Source: Nitrososphaerales archaeon (GTDB lineage: Archaea > Thermoproteota > Nitrososphaeria > Nitrososphaerales > Gagatemarchaeaceae). From it: DNA of 15,805 bases. The position numbers were made by a program, and so were the translations under genes. A model generated the notes under the pieces. That model was not told the DNA's origin. It saw nothing but the letters and a program-made list of their open reading frames with translations, and did not search any database. The stretch covers positions 1-15,805 of the forward strand of contig JASHVX010000115.1 in NCBI GenBank assembly GCA_030044375.1, given 5' to 3'. Below are positions 1-6,825 of the stretch, piece after piece. Each line of letters starts with the position of its first letter. Position 1 is the stretch's first letter.

Positions 1-138
1 ACCATGAAGTGGTCAGCCGACGCCGAGATAACTGGGGTCATGGCCGGGCTGGGCTCGACGATACTCAGAGGGTTCGCGACCAAGAAGGTCGCCGAGATGT
101 TCGAGGGGATCACGAGCGCAGTCGAAGCGAACGCCTAG
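1..138 (+). CDS. CoxG-like SRPBCC-family protein, C-terminal fragment
   Basis: Only the last 45 codons are in the window; the reading frame is open from base 1 to TAG at 136-138. The tail reads KWSADAEITGVMAGLGST, followed by a conserved-looking ILRGFATKKVAEMFEGI helix. This is the pattern of the C-terminal helix of CoxG/COG3427 proteins (carbon monoxide dehydrogenase subunit G family, SRPBCC/START fold), where a W-S-A-D-hydrophobic strand precedes a long amphipathic helix. In CO dehydrogenase operons CoxG is linked to membrane attachment of the enzyme. Many archaeal members are not near CO dehydrogenase genes, so a CO role cannot be claimed. The next gene starts about 33 nt downstream on the same strand with no promoter seen between them, so the two may be co-transcribed. 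The ATG at 4-6 is internal by homology, not a start. Confidence 0.7.
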   Translation, partial: TMKWSADAEITGVMAGLGSTILRGFATKKVAEMFEGITSAVEANA

Positions 139-154
139 GAGGCTCCGCGGGCGC

Positions 155-174
155 GGAGGCGAGCCTGCAGACTG
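155..174 (+). promoter_or_regulatory. Shine-Dalgarno and CTG start of the metallophosphoesterase
   Basis: GGAGG at 155-159 lies 12 nt before CTG 172. No standard start codon exists between the in-frame stop at 136-138 and GTG 295, yet codons 9-37 encode the essential DxH and GGD metal motifs. This makes CTG 172 the best available start. Confidence 0.5.
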
Positions 175-1116
175 ACGCGGCTCTTCTTCGTCACTGACGT
201 CCATGGGTCCGACCGCTGCTTCAGGAAGTTCCTCAACGCCGCCAGGGTCTACAAGGCTGACTGCCTGATACTCGGCGGAGACATAACGGGCAAGGTGATG
301 GTCCCGATCGTCGAAGGCGCCGACGGGACGTTCAGCGTGACCCTCTTCGGGAAGGAGGCCTCTGTGAGGAGGGACCGGCTCGAGGAGACCAGGAAGGCGC
401 TCCAGGACGCGGGGCAATACTCGTTCGTGACCACGCCGACGCATCTCGCCGAAGTCAGGGCCGACAGGGCGCTCGAGAAGAGGCTCTTCGCCGACGCGAT
501 GACCGGCGTCCTCAGGTCGTGGATCGAGCTCGCGCAGGAACGGCTCAGCGGCACGGCCGTCAAGTGCTACATCTCGCCTGGCAACGACGACCTGCCGGAC
601 GTAGACCCCCTGCTCGCGGACTCCGGGAACCTGGTGAACCCGGAGAACAGGGTGGTCGAACTCCCGGGCGGGCACGAGATGATCACGCTCGGCTACACCA
701 ACCCCACGCCTTGGAAGAGCCCCAGGGAGGTCACCGAAGACAAGCTGGGCACCATGATAGAGGCCCTAGCATCCAAGGTACAGAACATGAGCGCCGCGGT
801 CTTCAACCTGCACGTCCCCCCGATAGACACCGAGCTGGACCGGGCGCCGGCCGTCTCCTCTGACTTCACCTACGTGAAGGAGGGCCTGGGGATCAAGTTC
901 ATACACGCGGGGAGCTCCGCGGTCCGCACCGCGATCGAGAACCACGGGCCTCTCCTCGGGCTTCACGGCCACATACACGAGTCGAAGGGGTTCGCGAAGC
1001 TAGGACGGACGCTCTGCCTCAACCCTGGGAGCGAGTACGCGGACGGCATCCTCAGAGGCGCAATAGTCAACCTGGACGGCGGCAAGGTGAAGGAGTTCCT
1101 CCTCACCAGCGGCTGA
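172..1116 (+). CDS. Calcineurin-like metallophosphoesterase, probable CTG start
   Basis: Metal-dependent phosphoesterase of the calcineurin fold. The metal-binding motifs appear in order when the frame is read from CTG 172 (314 aa): D9-V-H11, GGD ending at D37, GND at 137-139, NLH at 212-214 and HGHIH at 265-269. The first ATG/GTG in frame is GTG 295, which would remove both the DxH and the GGD motifs, so the true start must lie upstream. The frame is open back to the TAG at 136-138 and contains no ATG, GTG or TTG before 295. CTG 172, with GGAGG at 155-159 twelve bases ahead, is the best candidate. The substrate is unknown: the family includes nucleotidases, protein phosphatases and phosphodiesterases. 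An insert of about 100 residues lies between GGD and GND. The gene is convergent with the ABC operon, with 9 bp between stops. Confidence 0.85.
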   Translation: MTRLFFVTDVHGSDRCFRKFLNAARVYKADCLILGGDITGKVMVPIVEGADGTFSVTLFGKEASVRRDRLEETRKALQDAGQYSFVTTPTHLAEVRADRALEKRLFADAMTGVLRSWIELAQERLSGTAVKCYISPGNDDLPDVDPLLADSGNLVNPENRVVELPGGHEMITLGYTNPTPWKSPREVTEDKLGTMIEALASKVQNMSAAVFNLHVPPIDTELDRAPAVSSDFTYVKEGLGIKFIHAGSSAVRTAIENHGPLLGLHGHIHESKGFAKLGRTLCLNPGSEYADGILRGAIVNLDGGKVKEFLLTSG

Positions 1117-1125
1117 CGCGCGGCC

Positions 1126-1974
1126 CTACGAGGTGAACTCTTTCTTCTCGAACAGCCAGAGCCCGACTATCGCAGTCACCACGAAGTAGACCGCCATTAT
1201 GGTCAGCCCTTCTGGTATGGTAGCGACGTAGGTCGGTATGCCGAACTTCCCTGACGCGGGCGTGAAGTGCGCGGGGAAGGGGTTCATCAGGACGTTCGCT
1301 ATGATCCCGTCGGCGTACGTGATCGAATACCACGGCTCTATCTTCGCGAGCACCGTCGCGACGGTGTCGATGACGTTGAACACTATGAGGAGGAGTATGA
1401 CTCCCATCATTATCGAGATGGCGGCGCTCTTGAAGAGCGCGCTGAACGCGAACATGAAGGCCAGTGCCGCGACTATGAAGACGAAGGCGAACACGATCGA
1501 CTCCCCGAACTGGACGGGGACGTTGCCTGGGAAGTAGTAGAGCCCGTTGAGCAGCACGATCCCCGCGTAGAGGACCAGGATGATCACCGACGCAGCCAGA
1601 GCCGCGATCCACTTTCCGACGTAGATGGCGGACCGCCTGACCGGGTTCGGGACGAGGAAGTACCCTGTCCTGTTCTGGAATTCGCTTGATATCGCGTCGC
1701 CTCCGAAGAGCGCCGCGGAGAGAATCGCGATCAGCGTCACGAAGGAACCCCAGCCTGCTCCGTAGAACCCGAGCGCCGGCCCCTGCACGATCCCGGCGGG
1801 CCTGAAGTAAGCGAACGCGAACGTCAGGAGGCCTCCTATCAGGGCGACGATGACCAGCATCGCGTAGAACCTCCTCGCCCTGAAGTAGTTCTGGAAGGAG
1901 TACTTCGCGACCGTCTGCACCTGGCTGAATGTGCTCACGCGGACATCCAGGCCGTCGGCTGCAATTGAGGACAA
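1126..1974 (-). CDS. ABC-2 type permease, BcrB/NosY-like (second permease of the operon)
   Basis: Integral membrane subunit of an ABC exporter, 282 aa. After a short cytoplasmic N-terminus, hydrophobic stretches near residues 38-60, 74-96, 118-140, 155-180, 187-210 and 255-275 predict six membrane helices. A cytoplasmic segment around residues 95-115 (ISSEFQNRTGYFLVPNPVRR) is the E-x(n)-P-V-R/S-R coupling loop typical of ABC-2 permeases. It is the last gene of the operon, 2 nt after the BcrA-like ATPase, and should partner with it. The chosen start is TTG at 1974, because GGAG sits about 10 nt upstream inside the ATPase 3' end; an internal GTG at codon 13 is the alternative. The exported substrate cannot be read from sequence. 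Confidence 0.85.
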   Translation of the reverse strand: MSSIAADGLDVRVSTFSQVQTVAKYSFQNYFRARRFYAMLVIVALIGGLLTFAFAYFRPAGIVQGPALGFYGAGWGSFVTLIAILSAALFGGDAISSEFQNRTGYFLVPNPVRRSAIYVGKWIAALAASVIILVLYAGIVLLNGLYYFPGNVPVQFGESIVFAFVFIVAALAFMFAFSALFKSAAISIMMGVILLLIVFNVIDTVATVLAKIEPWYSITYADGIIANVLMNPFPAHFTPASGKFGIPTYVATIPEGLTIMAVYFVVTAIVGLWLFEKKEFTS

Positions 1975-1976
1975 GT

Positions 1977-2915
1977 CTACAGGGTCTCCTTGATCAGCTT
2001 GAGGTACGCGTCCTCGAGGCCGGTCGACGTCTCTCTGAAGCTTACCACTCCCACGTTCATGCCTGCCAGCTGGGAGAAGAGCCTTTCCTGGGTCGGCAGC
2101 CCGCCTTTGAACCTGACGGTCACGTGCCTGGGGTCAGTCCTCACGGCCTTCTCGAGCCCGTCGAGCTTCGACACCCTCGCCACGACCGAGTCGTCCGCGT
2201 CCCTGGAGAACCCTATCTCTGCCGCCCCGCCGTCGCCGGCGAACTTCGCCGTCACGTTGTCGATCGAGTCGTACACGAGCAGCTTGCCGTGGTCTATCAT
2301 TGCCACCTCCTCGCATACGTCGGTGACCTCCCCCAGGAGGTGCGAACTCATGAACACGAGCCTATTGCCCAGAGACTTCACGATGTCCCTGACCTCGCTC
2401 ATCCCTCTGGGATCGAGGCCTGTGGAAGGCTCGTCGAGAATGATCACCGCGGGGTCGCTCAGCAGCGTGGACGCGACGTTCACCCTCTGCTTCATCCCCT
2501 TCGAAAAGCTTCCCACCTTCTTGTCCTCCCACTCCTGCATCTTCACCTTCCCCAGTGCCTCGTCGATCCGCTTCATCCTCTCTTCCTTGGGGACGCCCCT
2601 GAGCTCGGAGAGCATCATCAGGGCCGAGCGCGGCGTGAGCGCGGGATAGATCTCAGGCGTCTCGATCAGTGTGGCACATGAAGCCAGGGCCTTCTTCTTG
2701 TCGGCCCTCACGTCGACTCCGTTGACAAGGGCTCTGCCTTGCGTGGGGGAGATCAGGCCGGTGAACATCTTCATCGTGGTGGTCTTCCCGGCCCCGTTCG
2801 GCCCTAGGAAGCCGACGCACTTCCTTCCCTCGATCTTCAGGTTCAGGTTGGACACCGCAGTGAACGTGCCGTACGACTTCGTCAGACCTGTGGCTTCCAG
2901 CGATGGTTCTGCCAT
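1977..2915 (-). CDS. ABC transporter ATPase, BcrA-like (bacitracin-resistance type)
   Basis: Nucleotide-binding subunit, 312 aa. Walker A GPNGAGKT at 38-45, signature FSKGMKQR at 137-144, Walker B VIILDEP at 157-163, D-loop STGLDP, and a normal switch histidine in MSSH. The Q-loop glutamine is replaced within LIETPEIYP (about 83-91). LIE-T/S-P-x-x-Y-P is the hallmark of BcrA-type ATPases paired with ABC-2 permeases, so this sets it apart from the first ATPase of the operon. The C-terminal 90 residues are a small accessory domain of the type seen in this family. ATG 2915 follows an AGGAAGAG ribosome site that overlaps the stop codon of the preceding permease (9-nt gap). It probably powers the permease encoded immediately after it. 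Confidence 0.92.
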   Translation of the reverse strand: MAEPSLEATGLTKSYGTFTAVSNLNLKIEGRKCVGFLGPNGAGKTTTMKMFTGLISPTQGRALVNGVDVRADKKKALASCATLIETPEIYPALTPRSALMMLSELRGVPKEERMKRIDEALGKVKMQEWEDKKVGSFSKGMKQRVNVASTLLSDPAVIILDEPSTGLDPRGMSEVRDIVKSLGNRLVFMSSHLLGEVTDVCEEVAMIDHGKLLVYDSIDNVTAKFAGDGGAAEIGFSRDADDSVVARVSKLDGLEKAVRTDPRHVTVRFKGGLPTQERLFSQLAGMNVGVVSFRETSTGLEDAYLKLIKETL

Positions 2916-2924
2916 GCTCTCTTC

Positions 2925-3698
2925 CTACTTCACTACCTTCCTGAACAGGTACAGGGTCGCCCCGAGAGTGACTATAGCTATTGCGCCGATCACCACGAAG
3001 GCCGACGCGATGGTCGCGCCGGAGAATGCGCTAGGCAGGGACAGGTCGCGCACGGCGTTGACCGCGAAGCTGATCGGATTGAAGCTCGAGACGTCAGCCA
3101 TCCAGGTCGGCATCGCCTTCACCGGCACGAGCGCAGTGCTCATGAACAGCAGGGGGAATGTCAGGACGCCTCCTATCCCGAAGACGGTCTCGGCGCTGCG
3201 CGTCCTGAGGCCTATGGCGAGCGATATGCCCGACCAGGCGAGCCCGAAGAAGGCCACTATGATTATCGCTAGGACTATGCCGCCCGCGCCAGTCGCCACG
3301 TTGAAGCCCAGGATGTAGGCCAGGATCAGGATGATGGAGGACTGCACGCCCACCCTGAAGGCGTCGGTGACGAGCCTGCCGAGAAGGATCGCCGACCTGT
3401 TGACAGGGGTGACCAGCATCTTCTCGAGCATGCCGGAGTTCAGCTCGTCCACGATGGAGGTCCCAGACTGCAGCGCGCTGCTGAATCCGTTCTGGAGGAG
3501 GATGCCTGGGGTGGCGTACTCGAGGTACGTCACGCCGGCGGGGAAGAGGCCGGTCTCCACGAACCTCGAGAATAGCTGCGTGAACAGCACTAGGAATATT
3601 ATGGGCTGCAGCAGCGAGAAGAACAGCAGGATCGGGTTCCTGACCAGCTTCTTCAGGGCCCTGATGAACAGGTGGTAGGTGTCCGAGACGATGCTCAT
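2925..3698 (-). CDS. ABC-2 type permease, DrrB-like (first permease of the operon)
   Basis: Integral membrane exporter subunit, 257 aa, in the ABC2_membrane/DrrB family. There are six predicted helices, starting with LLFFSLLQPIIFLVLF near residue 24. The diagnostic cytoplasmic segment at about 85-105 (E-L-N-S-G-M-L-E-K-M-L-V-T-P-V-N-R-S) matches the conserved coupling region of DrrB/NodJ permeases. The segment near residue 200 (AMPTWMADVSSFNPISFAVN) matches their conserved W-x(6-8)-P-x(4)-V pattern. The start ATG (3698-3696) overlaps the stop TGA of the upstream ATPase as ATGA, a 4-nt overlap that predicts translational coupling and a dedicated partnership. Confidence 0.9.
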   Translation of the reverse strand: MSIVSDTYHLFIRALKKLVRNPILLFFSLLQPIIFLVLFTQLFSRFVETGLFPAGVTYLEYATPGILLQNGFSSALQSGTSIVDELNSGMLEKMLVTPVNRSAILLGRLVTDAFRVGVQSSIILILAYILGFNVATGAGGIVLAIIIVAFFGLAWSGISLAIGLRTRSAETVFGIGGVLTFPLLFMSTALVPVKAMPTWMADVSSFNPISFAVNAVRDLSLPSAFSGATIASAFVVIGAIAIVTLGATLYLFRKVVK

Positions 3699-4720
3699 TG
3701 TCTGGCAGGCCTCCTCGCCGCGCCGAACCTCTGGAAGGTCTGCGACTTCGCTTCGAGCTCCTCCGGCCTGATCCTCCTCCCGGTGTGTTGGAGGAAGACG
3801 TCGTCCAGCGTCGGCGAGGCGAAGCTCACCGAGGTAAGGCGTATCTTGTTCGAGTCGAACGTCCTGACGATGTCGGGTATTATCAGGCCCGCGTTCTTCG
3901 CATAGACGGTTAGCCCTCCGTCAGAGTCGATTATGTTCCCCACTCCCGGAATCCCGCCCAGCGCCTGCTTCGCCCTGTCCTTGGTCTCGGAGGCGGCCGC
4001 ACCGTCTTCGAGCGTCATCGTTATCGAGTCAGCCCCGACCTCGCGCTTCAGGGACTCAGGGGTTCCGCTGGCCACGACCTGGCCCTTGTCGATTATGAAG
4101 AGTCTCTGGCACAGCTTGTCCGCCTCCTCCATGTACTGCGTCGTCAGGAAGATGGTTATCCCCTGTTCCTTGTTCAGCTTCGAGAGGTACTCCCATATCG
4201 CGGCCCTGGACTGCGGGTCGAGGCCCGTCGTCGGTTCGTCGAGGAAGAGCAGCTTCGGGCTGTGCACCAGCGCGGAGGCGAGGTCCAGCCTCTTCTTCAT
4301 CCCTCCTGAGTAGTGTCCGGCCCTCCTCCCCGCGACGTCCGATAGGCCCACCAGGCTGAGCAGCTCCTTGACCCGCGCCTTGAGAGCTTCGCCTCCCATG
4401 CCGTGGAGATGCCCTTGCAGCATCATGTTCTCTTCGCCCGTCAGGTCCTGGTCGATCACGGTGTCTTGGCTCTGGACGCCGATCACCTTTCTTATCGCCT
4501 CGGCGCGCTTGTCGACGTCGTTGCCGGCGATGACCACCTTGCCGGAGGTCTTCTTGAGGAGCGTCGTGAGCACCTTGATTGTGGTGCTCTTGCCGGCCCC
4601 GTTGGGCCCTAGGAACCCGAAGAACTCCCCGTCATTGACTGAGAAGGATATCCCGTTCACCGCCTTCGTGCCGTCGGAGTAGACCTCGACTAGGTCCTCG
4701 ACGGTGACTATCTCGGGCAT
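3695..4720 (-). CDS. ABC transporter ATPase, DrrA-like (daunorubicin-resistance type)
   Basis: First gene of the exporter operon, 341 aa. Walker A GPNGAGKS at 38-45, Q-loop with Q83/Q85 (IGVQSQD), signature YSGGMKKR at 137-144, Walker B LLFLDEP at 157-163. The switch-histidine position is Gln195 in LTTQYMEEAD; TTQY-x-EEAD is typical of the DrrA subfamily, not a random loss. A C-terminal domain of about 110 residues (DUF4162-like, ending near LDDVFLQHTGR) is also usual for DrrA. The start ATG at 4720-4718 lies about 28 nt from a TATA-like box, fitting a leaderless transcript. Likely role: drive export of a hydrophobic or antimicrobial compound through the DrrB-like permease under PadR control. 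The substrate is unknown. Confidence 0.92.
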   Translation of the reverse strand: MPEIVTVEDLVEVYSDGTKAVNGISFSVNDGEFFGFLGPNGAGKSTTIKVLTTLLKKTSGKVVIAGNDVDKRAEAIRKVIGVQSQDTVIDQDLTGEENMMLQGHLHGMGGEALKARVKELLSLVGLSDVAGRRAGHYSGGMKKRLDLASALVHSPKLLFLDEPTTGLDPQSRAAIWEYLSKLNKEQGITIFLTTQYMEEADKLCQRLFIIDKGQVVASGTPESLKREVGADSITMTLEDGAAASETKDRAKQALGGIPGVGNIIDSDGGLTVYAKNAGLIIPDIVRTFDSNKIRLTSVSFASPTLDDVFLQHTGRRIRPEELEAKSQTFQRFGAARRPARQ

Positions 4721-4745
4721 CCGAATTCGCCGACGGCGGACCCGA

Positions 4746-4751
4746 TTTAAG
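4746..4751 (-). promoter_or_regulatory. TATA-like box of the ABC operon
   Basis: The minus strand reads CTTAAA here, centred about 28 nt upstream of the DrrA-like ATG (4720-4718). This is the spacing expected for an archaeal leaderless promoter. The inverted repeat at 4750-4769 covers the adjacent BRE position. Confidence 0.55.
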
Positions 4752-4769
4752 TATATCTGATACTATACT
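4750..4769. promoter_or_regulatory. Inverted repeat AGTATA-N8-TATACT, probable PadR operator 1
   Basis: Perfect 6-bp arms AGTATA and TATACT separated by 8 bp. It abuts the TATA box of the ABC operon on its upstream side, where TFB would contact DNA. Known PadR operators also use short arms with an 8-bp spacer (ATGT-N8-ACAT), though the arm sequence differs here. Confidence 0.6.
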
Positions 4770-4793
4770 GTCACCAATATCTAATGGCGACAG
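4768..4793. promoter_or_regulatory. Inverted repeat CTGTCACCA-N8-TGGCGACAG, probable PadR operator 2
   Basis: Arms of 9 bp with one mismatch and again an 8-bp spacer. It lies directly upstream of the padR TATA-like box at 4795-4800. Its centre (4780.5) is 21 bp from the centre of the first repeat (4759.5), about two helical turns, so two dimers could sit on the same DNA face. A direct repeat ATATCTRAT (4753-4761 and 4777-4785) runs through both. Confidence 0.55.
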
Positions 4794-4794
4794 G

Positions 4795-4800
4795 TTAAAA
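4795..4800 (+). promoter_or_regulatory. TATA-like box of the PadR gene
   Basis: TTAAAA centred about 30 nt before ATG 4828, consistent with a leaderless or nearly leaderless archaeal transcript. It directly follows the second inverted repeat, which suggests autoregulation. Confidence 0.5.
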
Positions 4801-4827
4801 GGCGAGCCCGCCGCTCGGTGCGGCCGC

Positions 4828-5391
4828 ATGGAGCCAAGGCCCGCCAAGCATTGGGCGCGCCCCCAGGCGATACAGCGGGGGCTTCTCAGAGTCTACATAC
4901 TGTCGACGCTTGCCTGCGGCCCGACGTCCGGCTACGAGATAATGCAGAGCATCGACGAGAAGACCGAGGGAGCGTGGCGGCCGGGCCCGGGGACCATCTA
5001 TCCGCTGCTGAAGAGCCTCGTCCGCGAGAAGCTCGTGGCGCAGAACGACAAGGCCTCGGGGACCTCGCGCGTGTCCTACGCGATAACGAAGTCAGGCTCC
5101 GAGGAGCTGGAGTCCATGCGCGAGCACATGGGCTCTCTCGGACGGAAGGAGAGGGTGGTGCTGCGGCTCGTCTCAGACCTGATCCCAAGGGAGACGCTCG
5201 TCCAGGTCCTCTTGGCGCGGGCCAGGGAGGGCTCGGAGTTCATGCGGTCGAAGATAGGGGAGCTGCCGGAGCCCCAGCGGACGGCGGCGCTCAAGGAGCT
5301 CGTCACCATCAGCGAGAACCTGCTGGACTGGGCGAGGTCAGACCTGACGGCGAAGCGCACCCGCAACACGAAGTCTCGCACAATCCGCTAA
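4828..5391 (+). CDS. PadR-family transcriptional regulator
   Basis: A 187-aa DNA-binding protein. Residues about 18-95 form a PadR winged helix: G-Y-E-I-M (SGYEIM), P-G-T-I-Y-P-L-L-K-S-L (GTIYPLLKSL near 55-64), then a basic wing and Y-x-I-T-x-x-G (YAITKSG). The C-terminal half is helical and charged, matching the long PadR-s2-type dimerisation region. It is transcribed divergently from the ABC exporter operon with 107 bp between starts and two inverted repeats in the gap. This is the classic layout of a PadR repressor that controls an ABC multidrug exporter and itself (as with LmrR). The inducer is probably a compound the exporter moves; this is inference. ATG 4828 is chosen for its TATA spacing. 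Confidence 0.92.
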   Translation: MEPRPAKHWARPQAIQRGLLRVYILSTLACGPTSGYEIMQSIDEKTEGAWRPGPGTIYPLLKSLVREKLVAQNDKASGTSRVSYAITKSGSEELESMREHMGSLGRKERVVLRLVSDLIPRETLVQVLLARAREGSEFMRSKIGELPEPQRTAALKELVTISENLLDWARSDLTAKRTRNTKSRTIR

Positions 5392-5392
5392 C

Positions 5393-5398
5393 CTTAGA
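5393..5398 (+). promoter_or_regulatory. Possible TATA-like box of pyruvate kinase
   Basis: CTTAGA centred about 29 nt before GTG 5425, just after the padR stop. The spacing fits a leaderless start, but the hexamer is a weak TATA match and read-through from padR is equally possible. Confidence 0.3.
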
Positions 5399-5424
5399 TT
5401 GACTGCCGTCCATCCACGGGCCTC

Positions 5425-6825
5425 GTGAGAAGGACCAAGCTGGTCTGCACCCTCGGCCCTGCGAGCGGCGACAGGAAGGTCGTCAGGCTCCTCGTGCCTT
5501 TCGTGGACGTCTTCAGGCTGAACTTCTCGCACGGAGACAGGGACAGCCACTCGGCCTATCTCTCGACGATCAGGGCGGAGTCCAAACGGGCGAAGCGGAC
5601 GGTCGCGATGCTCCAAGACCTGCCCGGGCCGAAGATCAGGGTGGGCAGGATCGCCGGAGGGTCCGTGGACATAGCGCGAGGGAGCAGCTTCACCCTAACG
5701 GGGTCGCAGGTGGAGGGCGACGCCACAAGGGCGAGCGTCACGTACCCCGCCCTCCTCCAGTCGCTGAAGGCGGGAGACACCCTTCACCTCGCCGACGGGC
5801 TGATCCGCCTCCGGATGGAGCGGAGAGACGGGGAGGACGTGGTCTGCACGGTGCTGGCAGGCGGCGTGCTTAGCTCAGGCAAGGGGGTCAACGCCCCGGG
5901 CGTCAAGGTGAAGCTCGACTATCCCACCCAGGCCGACCAGGCCCACCTGCGCTTCGGGCTCGAGCAGCGCTTCGACTTCGTTGCCGCCTCTTTCGTCAGG
6001 ACTGCGGGGGACATGAAGGCCCTGCGGAGGCTCATCCCGGGGGACGGGCCCTCGCTGATAGCGAAGATCGAGAAGCGAGAGGCAGTGAGGAACTTCGACG
6101 AGATACTCGAGGAGGCCGACGGCGTGATGGTTGCCCGAGGGGACCTCGGGATCGAGGTGCCCATACAGGACGTCCCCGCCATACAGAAGCAGATCGTCAG
6201 GAAATGCCAGAGGGCCGGGAAGCCGGTCATAGTCGCGACGCAGATGCTGGTCAGCATGGTGAGCTACCCGATGCCGACCCGCGCCGAGGTGACCGACGTG
6301 TCCACCGCGATACTCGACGGCGCCGACGCGGTCATGCTGTCTGATGAGACCGCCGTAGGGAGATATCCCGTGGAGTCGGTGAGGATGCTCGACAAGATAG
6401 CGCGTGCGACAGAGCGGTCCTCCGAGTCCAGGGTGCGCCCTCCTCAGGAGGACGAGACCCCTGACACGGCTGAGGCGATCGGGCGGGCGGCCTGCCAGCT
6501 CGCGGACTACGTCGGCGCAAGCGCCATCGTGGCCCCCACCCAGACCGGGTCGACGGTTAGGCGTGTCGCGATGTGCAGGCCGGCGCAGCCCATCGTAGCG
6601 ATGTGCACCGACCCGAGGATAGCGAGGAAGCTGAAGCTCCTCAGAGGGGTGGTCCCCGTCCTCTCCCGCCCCGTGAAGACCGTTGACGCGCTCTTCGCAA
6701 GGGCCGACTCTGCGGCGCTGCGCATCGGCGTGGCAAAGAGGGGCGACAGGATAGTGGTCACGTCGGGCACCCCCGGCATGAAGGGGACGACCAACCTCAT
6801 CAGAGTGTCGGTCGTCGGCGGCTAG
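5425..6825 (+). CDS. pyk: Pyruvate kinase, predicted K+-independent type
   Basis: Converts phosphoenolpyruvate and ADP to pyruvate and ATP, the last glycolytic step; cytoplasmic. Length 466 aa, normal for the A-B-C domain enzyme without an extra C-terminal PEP-utilising domain. Motifs: TKLVCTLGPAS at 4-14, RLNFSHG at 31-37, catalytic-lysine segment IAKIEKREAV at 212-221 (K214, E216), GVMVARGDLGIEVP near 233-246, and ATQML...PTRAEVTDVSTAILDGADAVML...ETAVG. The loop Q-D-L-P-G-P-K-I-R-V-G carries Lys70 where K+-dependent muscle-type enzymes have Glu117 (GPEIRTG). Lys at this position marks K+-independent pyruvate kinases. The start is GTG 5425, with a weak TATA-like CTTAGA about 29 nt upstream and 33 nt after padR. 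It overlaps the convergent helicase by 4 bp. Confidence 0.95.
   Translation: MRRTKLVCTLGPASGDRKVVRLLVPFVDVFRLNFSHGDRDSHSAYLSTIRAESKRAKRTVAMLQDLPGPKIRVGRIAGGSVDIARGSSFTLTGSQVEGDATRASVTYPALLQSLKAGDTLHLADGLIRLRMERRDGEDVVCTVLAGGVLSSGKGVNAPGVKVKLDYPTQADQAHLRFGLEQRFDFVAASFVRTAGDMKALRRLIPGDGPSLIAKIEKREAVRNFDEILEEADGVMVARGDLGIEVPIQDVPAIQKQIVRKCQRAGKPVIVATQMLVSMVSYPMPTRAEVTDVSTAILDGADAVMLSDETAVGRYPVESVRMLDKIARATERSSESRVRPPQEDETPDTAEAIGRAACQLADYVGASAIVAPTQTGSTVRRVAMCRPAQPIVAMCTDPRIARKLKLLRGVVPVLSRPVKTVDALFARADSAALRIGVAKRGDRIVVTSGTPGMKGTTNLIRVSVVGG

Noticed and set aside
1929..2681. Long plus-strand open frame of 250 codons
   Set aside because: Antisense to the BcrA-like ATPase with intact Walker motifs; its translation is His/Arg/Leu-rich without recognisable domains.
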